64,000 nucleotides of DNA from RPQJ01 sp963706755 (GCA_963706755.1 CAVPNH010000016.1:226899-290898), one strand, 5' to 3'; shown: positions 48,101-57,391, counted from the first letter of the stretch. Translations and numbers: made by a program. The notes: generated by a model from the letters alone, not told the origin.

Positions 48101-48412
48101 ATGGCAAAGAAGAGTTCTGCACCGACCAAGTCCGACATCCTTGCGGCGATCTCCAAGGACACCGGGCTGTCCAAGAAGCAGGTTGGTGCCGTGTTCGACT
48201 CGCTCGGAACGGTGATCAAGAAGAGCCTGAAGGGCCACGGCCTGTTCACGCTGCCGGGCCTCGCGAAGATGAAGGTGGTGAAGAAGCCCGCGACGAAGGC
48301 GCGCGAGGGCGTGAATCCCTTCACGGGCGAGAAGATGACCTTCAAGGCCAAGCCGGCCAGCAAGAAGGTCCGCGTCATGCCGCTCAAGAACCTGAAGAGC
48401 ATGGTGAACTGA
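48101..48412 (+). CDS. HU-family DNA-binding protein, right copy
   Basis: 103 residues, identical to the copy at 47,144, with the same ribosome site (AGGAGACTTAA before ATG). The two HU genes face away from the centre about 650 bp apart. See the left copy for domain features. Confidence 0.93.
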   Translation: MAKKSSAPTKSDILAAISKDTGLSKKQVGAVFDSLGTVIKKSLKGHGLFTLPGLAKMKVVKKPATKAREGVNPFTGEKMTFKAKPASKKVRVMPLKNLKSMVN

Positions 48413-48429
48413 GTAGACTCGGTTTCAGG

Positions 48430-48454
48430 CCGGGGCGGCCTTGCGCCGCCCCGG
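48430..48454. terminator. Hairpin terminator between HU and hydrolase genes, right arm
   Basis: The same 10-bp GC stem as at 47,102, located between the converging HU and hydrolase genes. Confidence 0.65.
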
Positions 48455-48492
48455 TCGCGCCTGCCCCGCCGCTCCCGTCCCGCGGAGTGGCC

Positions 48493-49161
48493 TCAGCCGG
48501 AAAAGGCTGTTTTTCCCGATAAAAAATCGATGACCACGGCGCGCAGCTCGCCGAGCCTGCCGTGGAAGAAGTGTTCCGCACCGCGCATGGCCGCGAAGTC
48601 CGGCGGCGGCACGTAAGCCGCGACCCACGCCTGCACGGTCGCGAAGTCCACGAGATCGTCGCGATCGCCCTGCACGACGAGCCACGGGCAGTCCGCACGC
48701 GCGACCGGATCGACGAGCAGCCTGCCGACGGGTGGCGCGACCGTGACGAGCGCGGCAGGCGCAGCACTCGCGCATGCCTGCAGCGCCACCGCGGAACCGA
48801 AAGAAAATCCGGCGAGCCACAGCGTGTCGCAGTTCCAGCGTGCCCGCGCCCAGGCGATCGCCGCGAGCGCGTCGTCGATCTCGCCCGGCCCGCCGTCGTA
48901 CGCGCCCTCGCTCGCACCGACGCCCCGGAAGTTGAATCGCACGGTCGGCACGCCGAGTTCCTGCATGGCGCGCGCCAGGGCGTGGACGACCTTGTTCTGC
49001 ATCGTGCCGCCGTGCAGCGGGTGCGGATGGCAGACGACGCCGACCGCACGCGGCGGCGTGCCCGGCGCCGGGTCCTCGATCCGCGCCTCGAGGACCCCGA
49101 CCGGGCCGGGAATGCTTGCCGGCAGCGGCACCGGCGGCCGGAAATCGCGCTGCAAGCGCAC
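48493..49161 (-). CDS. Alpha/beta hydrolase (COG2945 type), right copy
   Basis: 222 residues, identical to the copy at 46,395, with GFSFGS nucleophile elbow. It converges with HU and is divergent from the PEBP gene. Confidence 0.87.
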   Translation of the reverse strand: MRLQRDFRPPVPLPASIPGPVGVLEARIEDPAPGTPPRAVGVVCHPHPLHGGTMQNKVVHALARAMQELGVPTVRFNFRGVGASEGAYDGGPGEIDDALAAIAWARARWNCDTLWLAGFSFGSAVALQACASAAPAALVTVAPPVGRLLVDPVARADCPWLVVQGDRDDLVDFATVQAWVAAYVPPPDFAAMRGAEHFFHGRLGELRAVVIDFLSGKTAFSG

Positions 49162-49250
49162 CCCCCCATGATCGACGACTGCGCAGTGTGCCAGAATCCC
49201 TATGCAGGCCCGGTGCAGCCTCGAGGGCCCCGGAGCCGCAGGAGAACACC

Positions 49251-49876
49251 ATGCATCTCACGTCCTCGAATTTCGCCCACGGGCAGCCCATACCGGAAGA
49301 ATTTGCGTTCGGCGCGCAGGATCCGGCGCAGCACCTGCGGCTCAGCGACAACCGCAACCCGCACCTGCGCTGGGCCCGCATTCCGGCCGGAACGAAGTCG
49401 CTGGTGCTCACCTGCGTGGACACGGACGTGCCGACGCGGGCCGACGACGTCAACAAGGAAGGCCGCGTCGTACCGGCGTCGCTGCCCCGCGCGGAATTCC
49501 ACCACTGGACCATGGTCGACATTCCGCCCACGGTGACCGAAATTGCGGCCGGGGCGTGCTCGGACGGAATCGTGCCCCGGGGCAAGCAGGCACCGCCGGG
49601 TCCCGCCGGCGCACGGCAGGGACTCAACGATTACACCCTGTGGTTCGCGGGCGACGCCGGCATGAGTGGGCAGTACTTCGGTTACGACGGGCCTTGCCCG
49701 CCGTGGAACGACGCGCTCCTGCACCATTACCACTTCGTGCTCTACGCCACGGATCTCGAGCGCTGCCCGTCGAGGGTGCGTTTACCGGGCAGCAACTGTC
49801 GAAGGCGCTCGCGGGCCACGTGCTGGCCGAGGCGCGGCTGACCGGCACCTACAGCCTGAATCCCGCCGTGCGCTGA
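49251..49876 (+). pseudogene. YbhB/YbcL-type PEBP homologue, right copy with one frameshift
   Basis: Identical to the left copy up to about 49,768, where CTGCCCGTCGAGG replaces CTGCCCGGTCGAGG. The lost G shifts the last ~35 residues out of frame. The missing end (GQQLSKALAGHVLAEARLTG) is found one frame over. In an otherwise near-identical region this looks like a base-call error in a homopolymer. Confidence 0.85.
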
Positions 49877-49907
49877 ATCGCTTCGGCCGCTGCCGCAGCA
49901 GCGGATT

Positions 49908-50327
49908 TCAGCTCGACTGGTCCTCAGGACTCGCGCCGGGCCGGAAGTCCAGCGAAGCCGAGTTGACGCAGTAGCGCAGCCCCGACGGGCGCGGGCCGTC
50001 TTCGAAGACGTGGCCTAGGTGCGCGCCGCAGCGGGCACAGGTGATCTCGCGCCGGATCATGCCGTGGCTCGTGTCGCTGCGCACGGCGACGCGGTCGCCG
50101 GCGAGCGGGAGCCAGAACGACGGCCACCCCGACCCCGAGTCGTACTTGGCATCCGAAGCGAAGAGTTCCTGGCCGCAGCAGACGCAGGCATACGCGCCCC
50201 GCTCGTCGTTGTGCAGGTAGCGTCCGGTGTATGGCCGCTCGGTGGCCTTCTCCTGGGTCACACGCCATTGCTCGTCGGTGAGGCTCCGGCGCAGGGCGTC
50301 CGGGTCCGGCGGATCGGGTTCGGCCAC
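49908..50327 (-). CDS. msrB: Peptide methionine (R)-S-oxide reductase, right copy
   Basis: 139 residues, identical to the copy at 45,228, with zinc cysteines and the catalytic Cys in RYCVNSASLDF intact. Confidence 0.93.
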   Translation of the reverse strand: MAEPDPPDPDALRRSLTDEQWRVTQEKATERPYTGRYLHNDERGAYACVCCGQELFASDAKYDSGSGWPSFWLPLAGDRVAVRSDTSHGMIRREITCARCGAHLGHVFEDGPRPSGLRYCVNSASLDFRPGASPEDQSS

Positions 50328-50429
50328 GGGCACTTCCTCCAGGATGAGTCCGTCTGGACGGGTCAGCCGGGCGCTGGAAGCGCACCGGTGGACTGGAAGC
50401 ACATGGTAGCCGGGCCGCGAGGCCGGCGG

Positions 50430-50684
50430 TTACTTGCCCTTGTCGAACGCGTCCCGCGCCTTGTCGGCCCAGTTCTTGTAGCTGGCTACGCTGTAGAGCG
50501 ACTTGGCCACGACGGCCTGACGGGACACCCTGCCCTGCTGCACGCGGACCCTCTCCAGCCAGTCGTTGTACGCGTCCCAGCCTTCGGTCGCCGCGCCGAA
50601 TTTCGGTCGCCGCGCAAGCGCCTCGGCGGGGCTCTCCGCCCCGGCGGCGCCCTGCGCTGCGGTCTTTTTCTTTTGGTCGGTCAT
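50430..50684 (-). CDS. Small hypothetical protein, right copy
   Basis: 84 residues, identical to the copy at 44,871. It marks the last gene of the near-perfect core of the palindrome; divergence between the arms begins about 75 bp beyond its start, inside the 3' end of ppnN. Confidence 0.6.
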   Translation of the reverse strand: MTDQKKKTAAQGAAGAESPAEALARRPKFGAATEGWDAYNDWLERVRVQQGRVSRQAVVAKSLYSVASYKNWADKARDAFDKGK

Positions 50685-50759
50685 GGCTGGGAATATCGGC
50701 TTGAACGCAGGCTACGGCGGCCGGCCGCCCACGTCCGGTACTGGTTCACAGTTGCGAGG

Positions 50760-52152
50760 TCAGCCGACGACGCGGTAACAGGGCACATATTCGCGGCCGG
50801 GAAGGCGCATGCGGTGCTGGCGACGAAGGCGCGCAGCAGGCCGTCGAGTCGGCGAGGACGCCGTGATCACCGCGAATCTCGAATGGTCCGTGCTCCTCGA
50901 TGGCCGGATACCCTCTCCCTGACGTTGCCGCAGACGATGCCGGAGAATGCGCGGCGCAGGTTCGCAGCCAGCAGGGCGGCGGCAGGTCGCGGCGCAGTTC
51001 CAGCGCTGCCATCGCCTCATGCGTGGCCACGAAGGGCTGCTGAAGCCCGGGTCAACGGCAGACGCCAGTTGAAGTAGTAGGCATCGCTCCTGCTGTGGCG
51101 GTGATCACGCACCTGGCGGACATTGCCGAGCACCCATGTCGCAACGGCTGCCGGGTCGCCAACGATCATGCGATAGCGCTGCTGCGCGCCCGGCCCCAGC
51201 GTCGCGCCGACGAAGGCATCGATCTGTTCCAGGTAGGCCCGGCTCGACTCGGGACCGGTAAGCACCATCGGGAACGGTGCTGCGGCGTTATCCGGGTGCA
51301 GCAGGATACCGAGCAGGAACAGGATCTCCTCGGCCGTCCCGACCCCGCCCGGGAAAATGACGATGCCGTGGGCGATGCGCACAAAGGCCTCCAGACGCTT
51401 CTCCATGTCCGGCATGATCACCAGCTCGTTGACGATGGATTCGGTGATTCGGCCGCGATGATGCCGGGCTCGGTCAGCCCGATGTAGCGGCCATTGCGGA
51501 TGCGCTGCTTGGCGTGGCCGATGGTCGCGCCCTTCATCGGCCCTTTCATCGCGCCGGCACCACAACCGGTGCAGACGTTCAGCCTGCGGAGGCCCAGTTC
51601 GTAGCCGGACTCCTTGGTGTATTCGTATTCCTCGCGGCTGATCGAATGCCCGCCCCAGCACACCACGATGTTCGGGTCGAGCGCGGGCCGGAGCACGCCG
51701 GCATTGCGCAAAATGTGGAAGACCGCGTTGGTGATGCCGTAGTGGCTGGCCAGATCGAACTGGCCGAGGCGTTGACCTCGTTGTTTATGTAGATCACGTC
51801 GCGCAGCACCGCAAACAGCAGTTCATGGATCCCGCGGATCATCGGCCATCGACGAAGGCGGTGTCCGGCGCATCGGTCAACGCGAGTTTGACACCCCAGT
51901 CCTGGTGCACGATACGGATCTCGAAATCCTCGTAGCGCTGGAAGATCTCACGCGCGTCGTCGGTCTCGCCGCCCGCGTTCAGCACCGCGAGCGAACAGCG
52001 ACGGTAGAGCGCGTACAGGCCTCCGCGCGACGAATCGAGCAGCCGGTCCACCTCGTGCTGGGAAAGGATCTCAAGGCTGCCGGTCGGCGTCACGCGGGCG
52101 TCGACGGAATCCGTGTCCTCGGTGGCCGTGATCGCCACCTCGACCTGTTCAT
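50760..52152 (-). pseudogene. ppnN: PpnN-type nucleotide nucleosidase (LOG family), right copy with several frameshifts
   Basis: The pieces cover the whole protein: QVEVAITATEDTDSVDARVT, MIRGIHELLFAVLRDVIYIN, VVCWGGHSISREEYEYTKES, MKGPMKGATIGHAKQRI, VIFPGGVGTAEEI, and a C-terminal part much changed from the left copy. The frame is lost right after the start (ATGAACAGG for ATGAAGCAGG) and near 51,840, 51,750, 51,440 and 51,025. The C-terminal domain differs from the left copy far more than other genes in the repeat. Confidence 0.8.
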
Positions 52153-52949
52153 CACGGGCGGATCTCGATCGGGACACCGACCGTGGTGCGCAGCCAGATG
52201 TCCACCATGTCCGAGTTGCTAACCGCGATGCAGCCGTCGGTCCAGTCGTTGCCTGCGTAGTAGTCCCGCGGCTTGCGCGGCGTGTTCGGCTGGCCATGGA
52301 TCATGATCAGGCCGCCGGGCCGGAGGCCGAGTTCGCGCGCGCGCAGGAGATCGTCCTCGTTCGGATAGGACACCCTGAGTGACAGGAAATAGTCGCTGTG
52401 CTGGTTGCGCGCCACGAGTGCGTACCGGCCCTCGGGCGTGCGGAAATCGCCCTCGTACAGCTTCGGGCCCCTGGGGCTGAGCCCGAGCTTGATGGGGTAT
52501 TCGGCGATGACGCGGTCGGAGCGCAGCAGGTAGAGCCGGCGTTCCGATTTCTTGACGAGCACGTGATCGGCGGCCTCGAGCTTCCCCGGGCTCGCGGCGA
52601 CGGCATCGGCATACGAGCCGCCGAAGGGCGCCGTGGTAGCGGGGCCCGCGGTCACGGCTTCGACGCCGCCCGCTGCCGAGGCGGACGTAGCCGGGCTCGC
52701 TTGCGCGGCCGCCTCGGGCGCGGACGTCGACTCGGGCGCCACGGCAGATACCTCGGGCGCGGGCGGTGACTCGGGCGCCACGGCGGGCACCTCGGGCACA
52801 GGTGGTGACTCGGCCGGCTGCGCCGTCGCCACAGTGTCCGGCAGCCGCTTGCCACTCGACACGGAACCGAATCCCTGGGCCGGGGCTCCACCCGAGGATG
52901 CGGCGAGCAGGATCGCGAGCGCGACGGACGACAGTGACGGTAACTTCAT
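52152..52949 (-). CDS. L,D-transpeptidase (YkuD domain), right copy, intact
   Basis: A 265-residue periplasmic enzyme that forms 3-3 crosslinks in peptidoglycan or attaches proteins to it. A signal peptide comes first (about 1-25), followed by a Pro/Ala/Glu-rich linker with PEVPAVAPES repeats (about 45-105). The YkuD domain (about 128-265) contains IHGQPNTPRK followed by DWTDGCIAVSNSD, with the catalytic His and Cys. Its TGA overlaps the first codon of ppnN. Compared with E. coli Ldts it lacks a LysM domain. Confidence 0.9.
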   Translation of the reverse strand: MKLPSLSSVALAILLAASSGGAPAQGFGSVSSGKRLPDTVATAQPAESPPVPEVPAVAPESPPAPEVSAVAPESTSAPEAAAQASPATSASAAGGVEAVTAGPATTAPFGGSYADAVAASPGKLEAADHVLVKKSERRLYLLRSDRVIAEYPIKLGLSPRGPKLYEGDFRTPEGRYALVARNQHSDYFLSLRVSYPNEDDLLRARELGLRPGGLIMIHGQPNTPRKPRDYYAGNDWTDGCIAVSNSDMVDIWLRTTVGVPIEIRP

Positions 52950-52958
52950 TGGGAGCGG

Positions 52959-52982
52959 ATTATAGCCACGCTGGATCCAGCG
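52959..52982 (-). promoter_or_regulatory. L,D-transpeptidase promoter with embedded 14-bp palindrome, right arm
   Basis: Mirror copy of 42,557-42,580: the palindrome CGCTGGATCCAGCG at 52,969-52,982 and TATAAT (minus strand, 52,959-52,964) nine bases before the start codon. No base differs from the left arm in this block. Confidence 0.55.
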
Positions 52983-53072
52983 AATTGCGGAACCGGTCGC
53001 ATCGCCATTTTGTGACGTGTAATGTGACGCACCTCGAATTGAGCAGCGGGACGACGCCGCAAGGAGATGAGA

Positions 53073-53807
53073 ATGAAAGGATCCTTCCTGCGGCGCGCCG
53101 GACTGGCCGCCACCCTCGCTGCCGCGGTCCTGGCCTCGCCTGTCACAATGGCGTCAGATACACCGTCGCCGGCTGCGCCGGTCGCGCCCGCGGCAACGAC
53201 CTCGGATCCGCCCGACTCCGGCTTCCTGCCGGATTACTCACTGTTGAAGCCGGTCAAGAACGCGTCCGGCAGTGGGATCGAGCGCTGGGTCAGCCCGAAG
53301 CTCTCGCGTGAGAACTATCACGCCATAATCGTGGACGCGGTGGGTTTCCATCCCAAGCCGCAGCCGAGCAGCCAGGTGTCGCAGGAGACGCTCGACAAGA
53401 TCAGCGCCTACTTGACGACCACCCTGAGTGACGTGGTGCTGGCCGCCGTGCCCCATGCGACGGAACCCGGCCCCGGCGTACTGCGGGTCCGCACCGCGAT
53501 CACCGCGGTCTCCACCGGCGCCACATCGCTCAAGGCATACGAGTTGGTGCCCGCGGCGTTCGTCTTCTCGGGTGCGATGAGGCTCGCCGGAAAGCGCACC
53601 CAGGACCTGGCGCTCTCGGTCGAGGGACTGGTCGTCGACAGCGTGAGTGGCGAGCCGCTGCTGATGGTCGTGCGGCAGGGCAAGGGCGAGCAGATCAAGA
53701 ACACCACCACGCCGGTGACGGTGGATGCGCTGAAGGCCCGCATCGACGAGTGGGCCGAATCGGCCGGCAAGCTGGTCGCGGAGCGCCTCGCGCAGCCGTC
53801 ACGCTGA
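53073..53807 (+). CDS. DUF3313 family exported protein, right copy, intact
   Basis: About 244 residues: a signal peptide (RRAGLAATLAAAVLASPVTM, cleaved near residue 30), a short Pro/Ala-rich stretch, then the DUF3313 domain (FLPDYSLLKPVKNASGSGIE, LRVRTAITAVSTG, AFVFSGAMRLAGKR). Members are periplasmic or outer-membrane-attached proteins without known function. No lipobox is seen here. The ATG at 53,073 stands six bases after AAGGAG; the ATG at 53,067 directly abuts it. It converges on nrdJb. Confidence 0.82.
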   Translation: MKGSFLRRAGLAATLAAAVLASPVTMASDTPSPAAPVAPAATTSDPPDSGFLPDYSLLKPVKNASGSGIERWVSPKLSRENYHAIIVDAVGFHPKPQPSSQVSQETLDKISAYLTTTLSDVVLAAVPHATEPGPGVLRVRTAITAVSTGATSLKAYELVPAAFVFSGAMRLAGKRTQDLALSVEGLVVDSVSGEPLLMVVRQGKGEQIKNTTTPVTVDALKARIDEWAESAGKLVAERLAQPSR

Positions 53808-53825
53808 AGTCCGGCGGCGGGGGCA

Positions 53826-53853
53826 AAAACGAGGCGGCCTTGCGGCCGCCTCG
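53826..53853 (-). terminator. Rho-independent terminator after nrdJb, right arm
   Basis: A 10-bp stem (CGAGGCGGCC and complement) with loop GCAA in the transcript, followed by a T run on the minus strand. Compare 41,692, where the loop is GAAA. Confidence 0.92.
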
Positions 53854-53954
53854 GAAGTACGCGCTGCACCCGGTCAGAGGCGCCCTGAGTCGTCAGGTGG
53901 CCGGCGGGAATCCAGCCCAAGCGCGTGGGGAACCTTCCGGCTGCGCGTGGCGCC

Positions 53955-54671
53955 TCAGCCGCACTTCGAGTCGCCGCAGTTCAGGCACGTCATGCAGCCG
54001 TCCATCATCACGACCGCCGCGGTGCTGCACTTGGTGCAGAGCTGCGCGCCCTGCGGGTAGTGGCTCTTGGCGAACGCGTCCTGCTGCTTCTGGCGCTGCT
54101 CGTACTCCTCGCGCTTCTGGTCGATGAGCTTCCTGCGGTGCTCGTCCATCTCCGGGCTGCGCAGCAGCCCGATGGACTGCAGGTGCTTCTCGATGACGTG
54201 GCCGAGCTCGGCGATGATCGACGGCATGAACTTGCCGCCCGCCTGCCAGTAGCCACCGCGAGGATCGAACACCGCCTTGAGCTCCTCCACCAGGAAGGTG
54301 ACGTCGCCGCCCTTGCGGAACACCGCCGAGATGATGCGCGTCAGCGCGACGATCCACTGGAAATGGTCGAGGTTCTTGGAGTTGATGAAGATCTCGAAGG
54401 GCCGGCGCTGCTCGTGCTCCGTGCCCTCGTTCAGCACGATGTCGTTGATGGTCACGTACATGGCGTGATCCGACACCGGCGTCTTTATCTTGTAGGTCGA
54501 GCCGATCAGCATCTCCGGACGCTCGAGCTTCTCGTGCATCCAGATGACTTTCGCGTCGCGCAACTCCCCCGGCACGCCCTCGCGCTGCGGTTCCAGCTTC
54601 GCCGCGGCCTTCTCGCCGGCCCTCTCGACCCGGTACTTGACGATCTTCTTTTCGATCTTGCGCGCGCTCAT
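53955..54671 (-). CDS. nrdJb: NrdJb, C-terminal partner of the split class II ribonucleotide reductase, right copy
   Basis: 238 residues with TSCPD domain and the cysteine-rich tail CTKC/CMTC/CGDSKCG. It differs from the left copy at a handful of positions, mostly in the first 40 residues. It starts inside the nrdJa stop (TGATG overlap) and is followed by the terminator. Confidence 0.9.
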   Translation of the reverse strand: MSARKIEKKIVKYRVERAGEKAAAKLEPQREGVPGELRDAKVIWMHEKLERPEMLIGSTYKIKTPVSDHAMYVTINDIVLNEGTEHEQRRPFEIFINSKNLDHFQWIVALTRIISAVFRKGGDVTFLVEELKAVFDPRGGYWQAGGKFMPSIIAELGHVIEKHLQSIGLLRSPEMDEHRRKLIDQKREEYEQRQKQQDAFAKSHYPQGAQLCTKCSTAAVVMMDGCMTCLNCGDSKCG

Positions 54672-56812
54672 CAGAATTTCCCGTAGTAGCCTTCCTTGAT
54701 CGCGTCGAACAGGTTCGCGGCGGTGTGTGTCTCGCCGTCGTACTCGACCTGCTCGTCGCCCTTCATCTGCACCTCGGTCCCGTCCTCGAGCGTGAAGACG
54801 TAGGTGGTGTTCTTGAGGTCTTCCTCCTTCACCAGCACGCCCTGGAACGCCTCGGGATTGAAGCGGAACGTGGTGCAGCCCTTCAGCCCCTGCTCGTGGG
54901 CGTACAGGTAGATGTCCTTGAAGTCGTCGTAGCGGTAGTCCGTCGGGACGTTGGCCGTCTTCGAAATCGAGGAGTCGATCCACTTCTGCGCCGCCGCCTG
55001 GATGTCCACGTGCTGGCGCGGCGTGACATCGTCGGAAGTGGTGAAGTAGTCCGGCAGCTTGTCCGCGGCCGTCGTCCCGCCCGGCAAGGCATTCGCATTG
55101 ACGAGCTCGCGGTAGGCCAGCAGCTCGAAGGAGAACACGTCGATGCGCTCCTTGGTCTTGCGCCCCTCGCGGATCACGTTGCGGAAGTAGTGGTGCGCGA
55201 ACGACGGCTCGATGCCGTTCGAGGCATTGTTCGCGAGCGAGAGCGAGATCGTCCCGGTGGGCGCGATCGAGCTGTGGTGCGTGAAGCGTGCACCGACCTC
55301 GGCGAGGCGACCGACGAGCTCCGGCGCTACCTCGGCAACGCGCTGCATGTAGCGGCTGTAGCGCGCGTGCAGGACGCGCCCGGGCAGCTTCTGGCCGGCC
55401 TTGACGCCGTCACGCTTCATCTCCGGACGCTTGCGCAGCATCTCGGGCGTGACCTCGAACTCCTCGAGCATGATCGGCGCCGGGCCCTTCTCCCCGGCAA
55501 GCTCGAGCGCCGCTTCCCAGCCGGCGACCGCGAGCTCCTTCGACACGCGCTCGGTGAAGGCGACCGCGTCGCGCGAGCCGTACTTCCAGCCGAGCATGGT
55601 GATCGTCGAGCCGAGCCCCAGGAAGCCCATGCCGTGACGGCGCTTGCGGCGGATCTCGTCGCGCTGCTGCGCGAGCGGCAGGCCGTTCACCTCGACCACG
55701 TTGTCGAGCATGCGCGTGAAGACGCGCACCACCTGGCGGTACTCGTCCCAGTCGAAGCGGGTCTGGTCGGTGAACGGGTCACGCACGAAGCTGGTGAGGT
55801 TCACGGAACCGAGCAGGCACGAGCCGTAGGGCGGCAGCGGCTGCTCGCCGCAGGGATTGGTGGCGCGGATGTTCTCGCACCACCAGTTGTTGTTCATCTC
55901 GTTGACGCGGTCGATCAGCACGAAGCCGGGTTCGGCAAAGTCGTACGTCGACGACATGATCACGTCCCACAGTCGCTTCGCGGGCAGTGTCTTGTAGACC
56001 TTGCAGAGCACCAGGCCTTCGTCGTTCTTCACGTAATTGCTCGTGTCCGGCCACTCGCGCCAGATGAACTTCGAGCGGTCGGCCACGTCCTCGCCCGCAA
56101 TCTCCGCCTCGCGCACCGGGAAGGCGAGCTGCCAGTCGCGGTCCTCGCGCACGGCGCTCATGAACTCGTCGCTCACGAGCAGCGAGAGGTTGAACTGCCG
56201 CAGCCGCCCGGCCTCGCGCTTCGCGCGGATGAACTCCATGGCGTCCGGGTGCCCGACGTCGAAGGTCCCCATCTGCGCGCCGCGGCGTCCGCCGGCGGAC
56301 GAGACGGTGAAACACATCTTGTCGTAGATGTCCATGAAGGACAGAGGACCCGAGGTGTACGCGCCCGCGCCCGAGACGTACGCGCCGCGCGGGCGCAGCG
56401 TCGAGAATTCGTAGCCGATTCCGCAGCCGGCCTTGAGCGTGAGCCCGGCCTCGTGGACCTTGCCGAGGATGTCGTCCATCGAGTCGCGGATCGTGCCGGA
56501 CACGGTGCAGTTGATCGTGGACGTTGCCGGCTTGTGCTCCTGGGCGCCCGCGTTCGAGATGACGCGGCCCGCCGGGATCGCGCCGCGGCGGAGCGCCCAG
56601 AGGAACTGCTCGTTCCAGTGCTCGCGGGCGTCCTCTTTCTCCACGTCGGCGAGCGCACGCGCCACGCGCTTGTAGGTATCGTCCATCGACTGGTCGATGG
56701 GCGTTCCATCCTTGGCAGACAACCGGTATTTCTTGTCCCAGATGTCGAGGGACGCTTCCTGGAACGGGATGCTCCGCGCATCCCGCGTCTCGAGTTTCAC
56801 GGCAGTACTCAT
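54671..56812 (-). CDS. nrdJa: Adenosylcobalamin-dependent ribonucleotide reductase NrdJa, right copy, intact
   Basis: A 713-residue class II reductase, which makes deoxyribonucleotides from ribonucleotides with or without oxygen. The active-site cysteine is in STINCTVSGTIRDSMDD, the thiyl-radical and radical-site residues are in NPCGEQPLPPYGSCLLGSVN, and the phosphate-binding loop is SSIAPTGTISLSLAN. FTVSSAGGRRGAQMGTF is also typical. The ATG at 56,812 agrees with Pseudomonas NrdJa. It works with NrdJb encoded directly after it and needs adenosylcobalamin; no B12 genes are in the window. The NrdR boxes upstream suggest control by NrdR. Confidence 0.95.
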   Translation of the reverse strand: MSTAVKLETRDARSIPFQEASLDIWDKKYRLSAKDGTPIDQSMDDTYKRVARALADVEKEDAREHWNEQFLWALRRGAIPAGRVISNAGAQEHKPATSTINCTVSGTIRDSMDDILGKVHEAGLTLKAGCGIGYEFSTLRPRGAYVSGAGAYTSGPLSFMDIYDKMCFTVSSAGGRRGAQMGTFDVGHPDAMEFIRAKREAGRLRQFNLSLLVSDEFMSAVREDRDWQLAFPVREAEIAGEDVADRSKFIWREWPDTSNYVKNDEGLVLCKVYKTLPAKRLWDVIMSSTYDFAEPGFVLIDRVNEMNNNWWCENIRATNPCGEQPLPPYGSCLLGSVNLTSFVRDPFTDQTRFDWDEYRQVVRVFTRMLDNVVEVNGLPLAQQRDEIRRKRRHGMGFLGLGSTITMLGWKYGSRDAVAFTERVSKELAVAGWEAALELAGEKGPAPIMLEEFEVTPEMLRKRPEMKRDGVKAGQKLPGRVLHARYSRYMQRVAEVAPELVGRLAEVGARFTHHSSIAPTGTISLSLANNASNGIEPSFAHHYFRNVIREGRKTKERIDVFSFELLAYRELVNANALPGGTTAADKLPDYFTTSDDVTPRQHVDIQAAAQKWIDSSISKTANVPTDYRYDDFKDIYLYAHEQGLKGCTTFRFNPEAFQGVLVKEEDLKNTTYVFTLEDGTEVQMKGDEQVEYDGETHTAANLFDAIKEGYYGKF

Positions 56813-56971
56813 TGCAGCAGCTAAGGCTCCGAAGTTCTTATGGCGTTGTGGCCTGGCGTCCCCCGCGAGCCCTTCTTGCAGCCTCTGGCGAGGCTCGACG
56901 GGCCCGGCTAACCCCTTCCCTTTGGTCCGGCTCGGATCGTCGCGACGAGTGCCGCGGCCGTATCGTGCCAG

Positions 56972-56987
56972 ACACAACATGTAGGAT
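56972..56987. promoter_or_regulatory. NrdR-type box 2, right arm
   Basis: ACACAACATGTAGGAT, in the start region of nrdJa transcription. Partner of 38,554-38,569. Confidence 0.6.
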
Positions 56988-56997
56988 CAGGCGAGCG

Positions 56998-57026
56998 ATG
57001 CTATGCACCACCCCGCCCCCCGTCAA
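56998..57026 (-). promoter_or_regulatory. Promoter of nrdJa, right arm
   Basis: On the minus strand TTGACG (57,021-57,026) and TAGCAT (56,998-57,003) with 17-bp spacing. The -10 differs from the left arm by one base, and the spacer length is the same. Confidence 0.6.
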
Positions 57027-57150
57027 CCGCTTTTTCTGCTGCGTAGCAGCATGTTTTTATACTTTATAAACAAAGAGTTATGTTGCCATCGAGAAACTTT
57101 ACCGACATGCCTGAAACGGCCTTCCAGTCAAGCCCCGGGTTGCCGCCGAA

Positions 57151-57166
57151 ACACAACATCTTGTGT
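57151..57166. promoter_or_regulatory. NrdR-type box 1, right arm
   Basis: ACACAACATCTTGTGT, a good NrdR box with perfect 6-bp arms ACACAA/TTGTGT. Partner of 38,375-38,390; the flanking bases differ between the arms. Confidence 0.7.
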
Positions 57167-57391
57167 CCACCTGCTCATCACCGGAAATCCACAGCTTGCG
57201 CACCGCCAGTGCACAGCACCCGGTGCCCGGCGCCAGCGGGCGTCCGGCGCGAGAGATCGTCCACACGGAACTTGGCACTGCAAGGACCAGTCACAGTCCG
57301 AAGCCCCGAAGCGCCGCGCACGGGGTGCGTGGAGCAGCCTGCTAGACTCGCTGCCCCTTCGAGTTGCCACGAACAATCCGCAGGAATCCGC

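Larger units (their letters stand above)
56813..57391. other. Intergenic control region between nrdJa and degQ, right arm
   Basis: A 579-bp gap without a convincing gene. It carries the nrdJa leader (with the GCCTC-GCCA-GAGGC hairpin), the promoter, two NrdR boxes, an AT-rich stretch (57,049-57,085), and a degQ-proximal part that is poorly alignable with the left arm. Confidence 0.6.
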
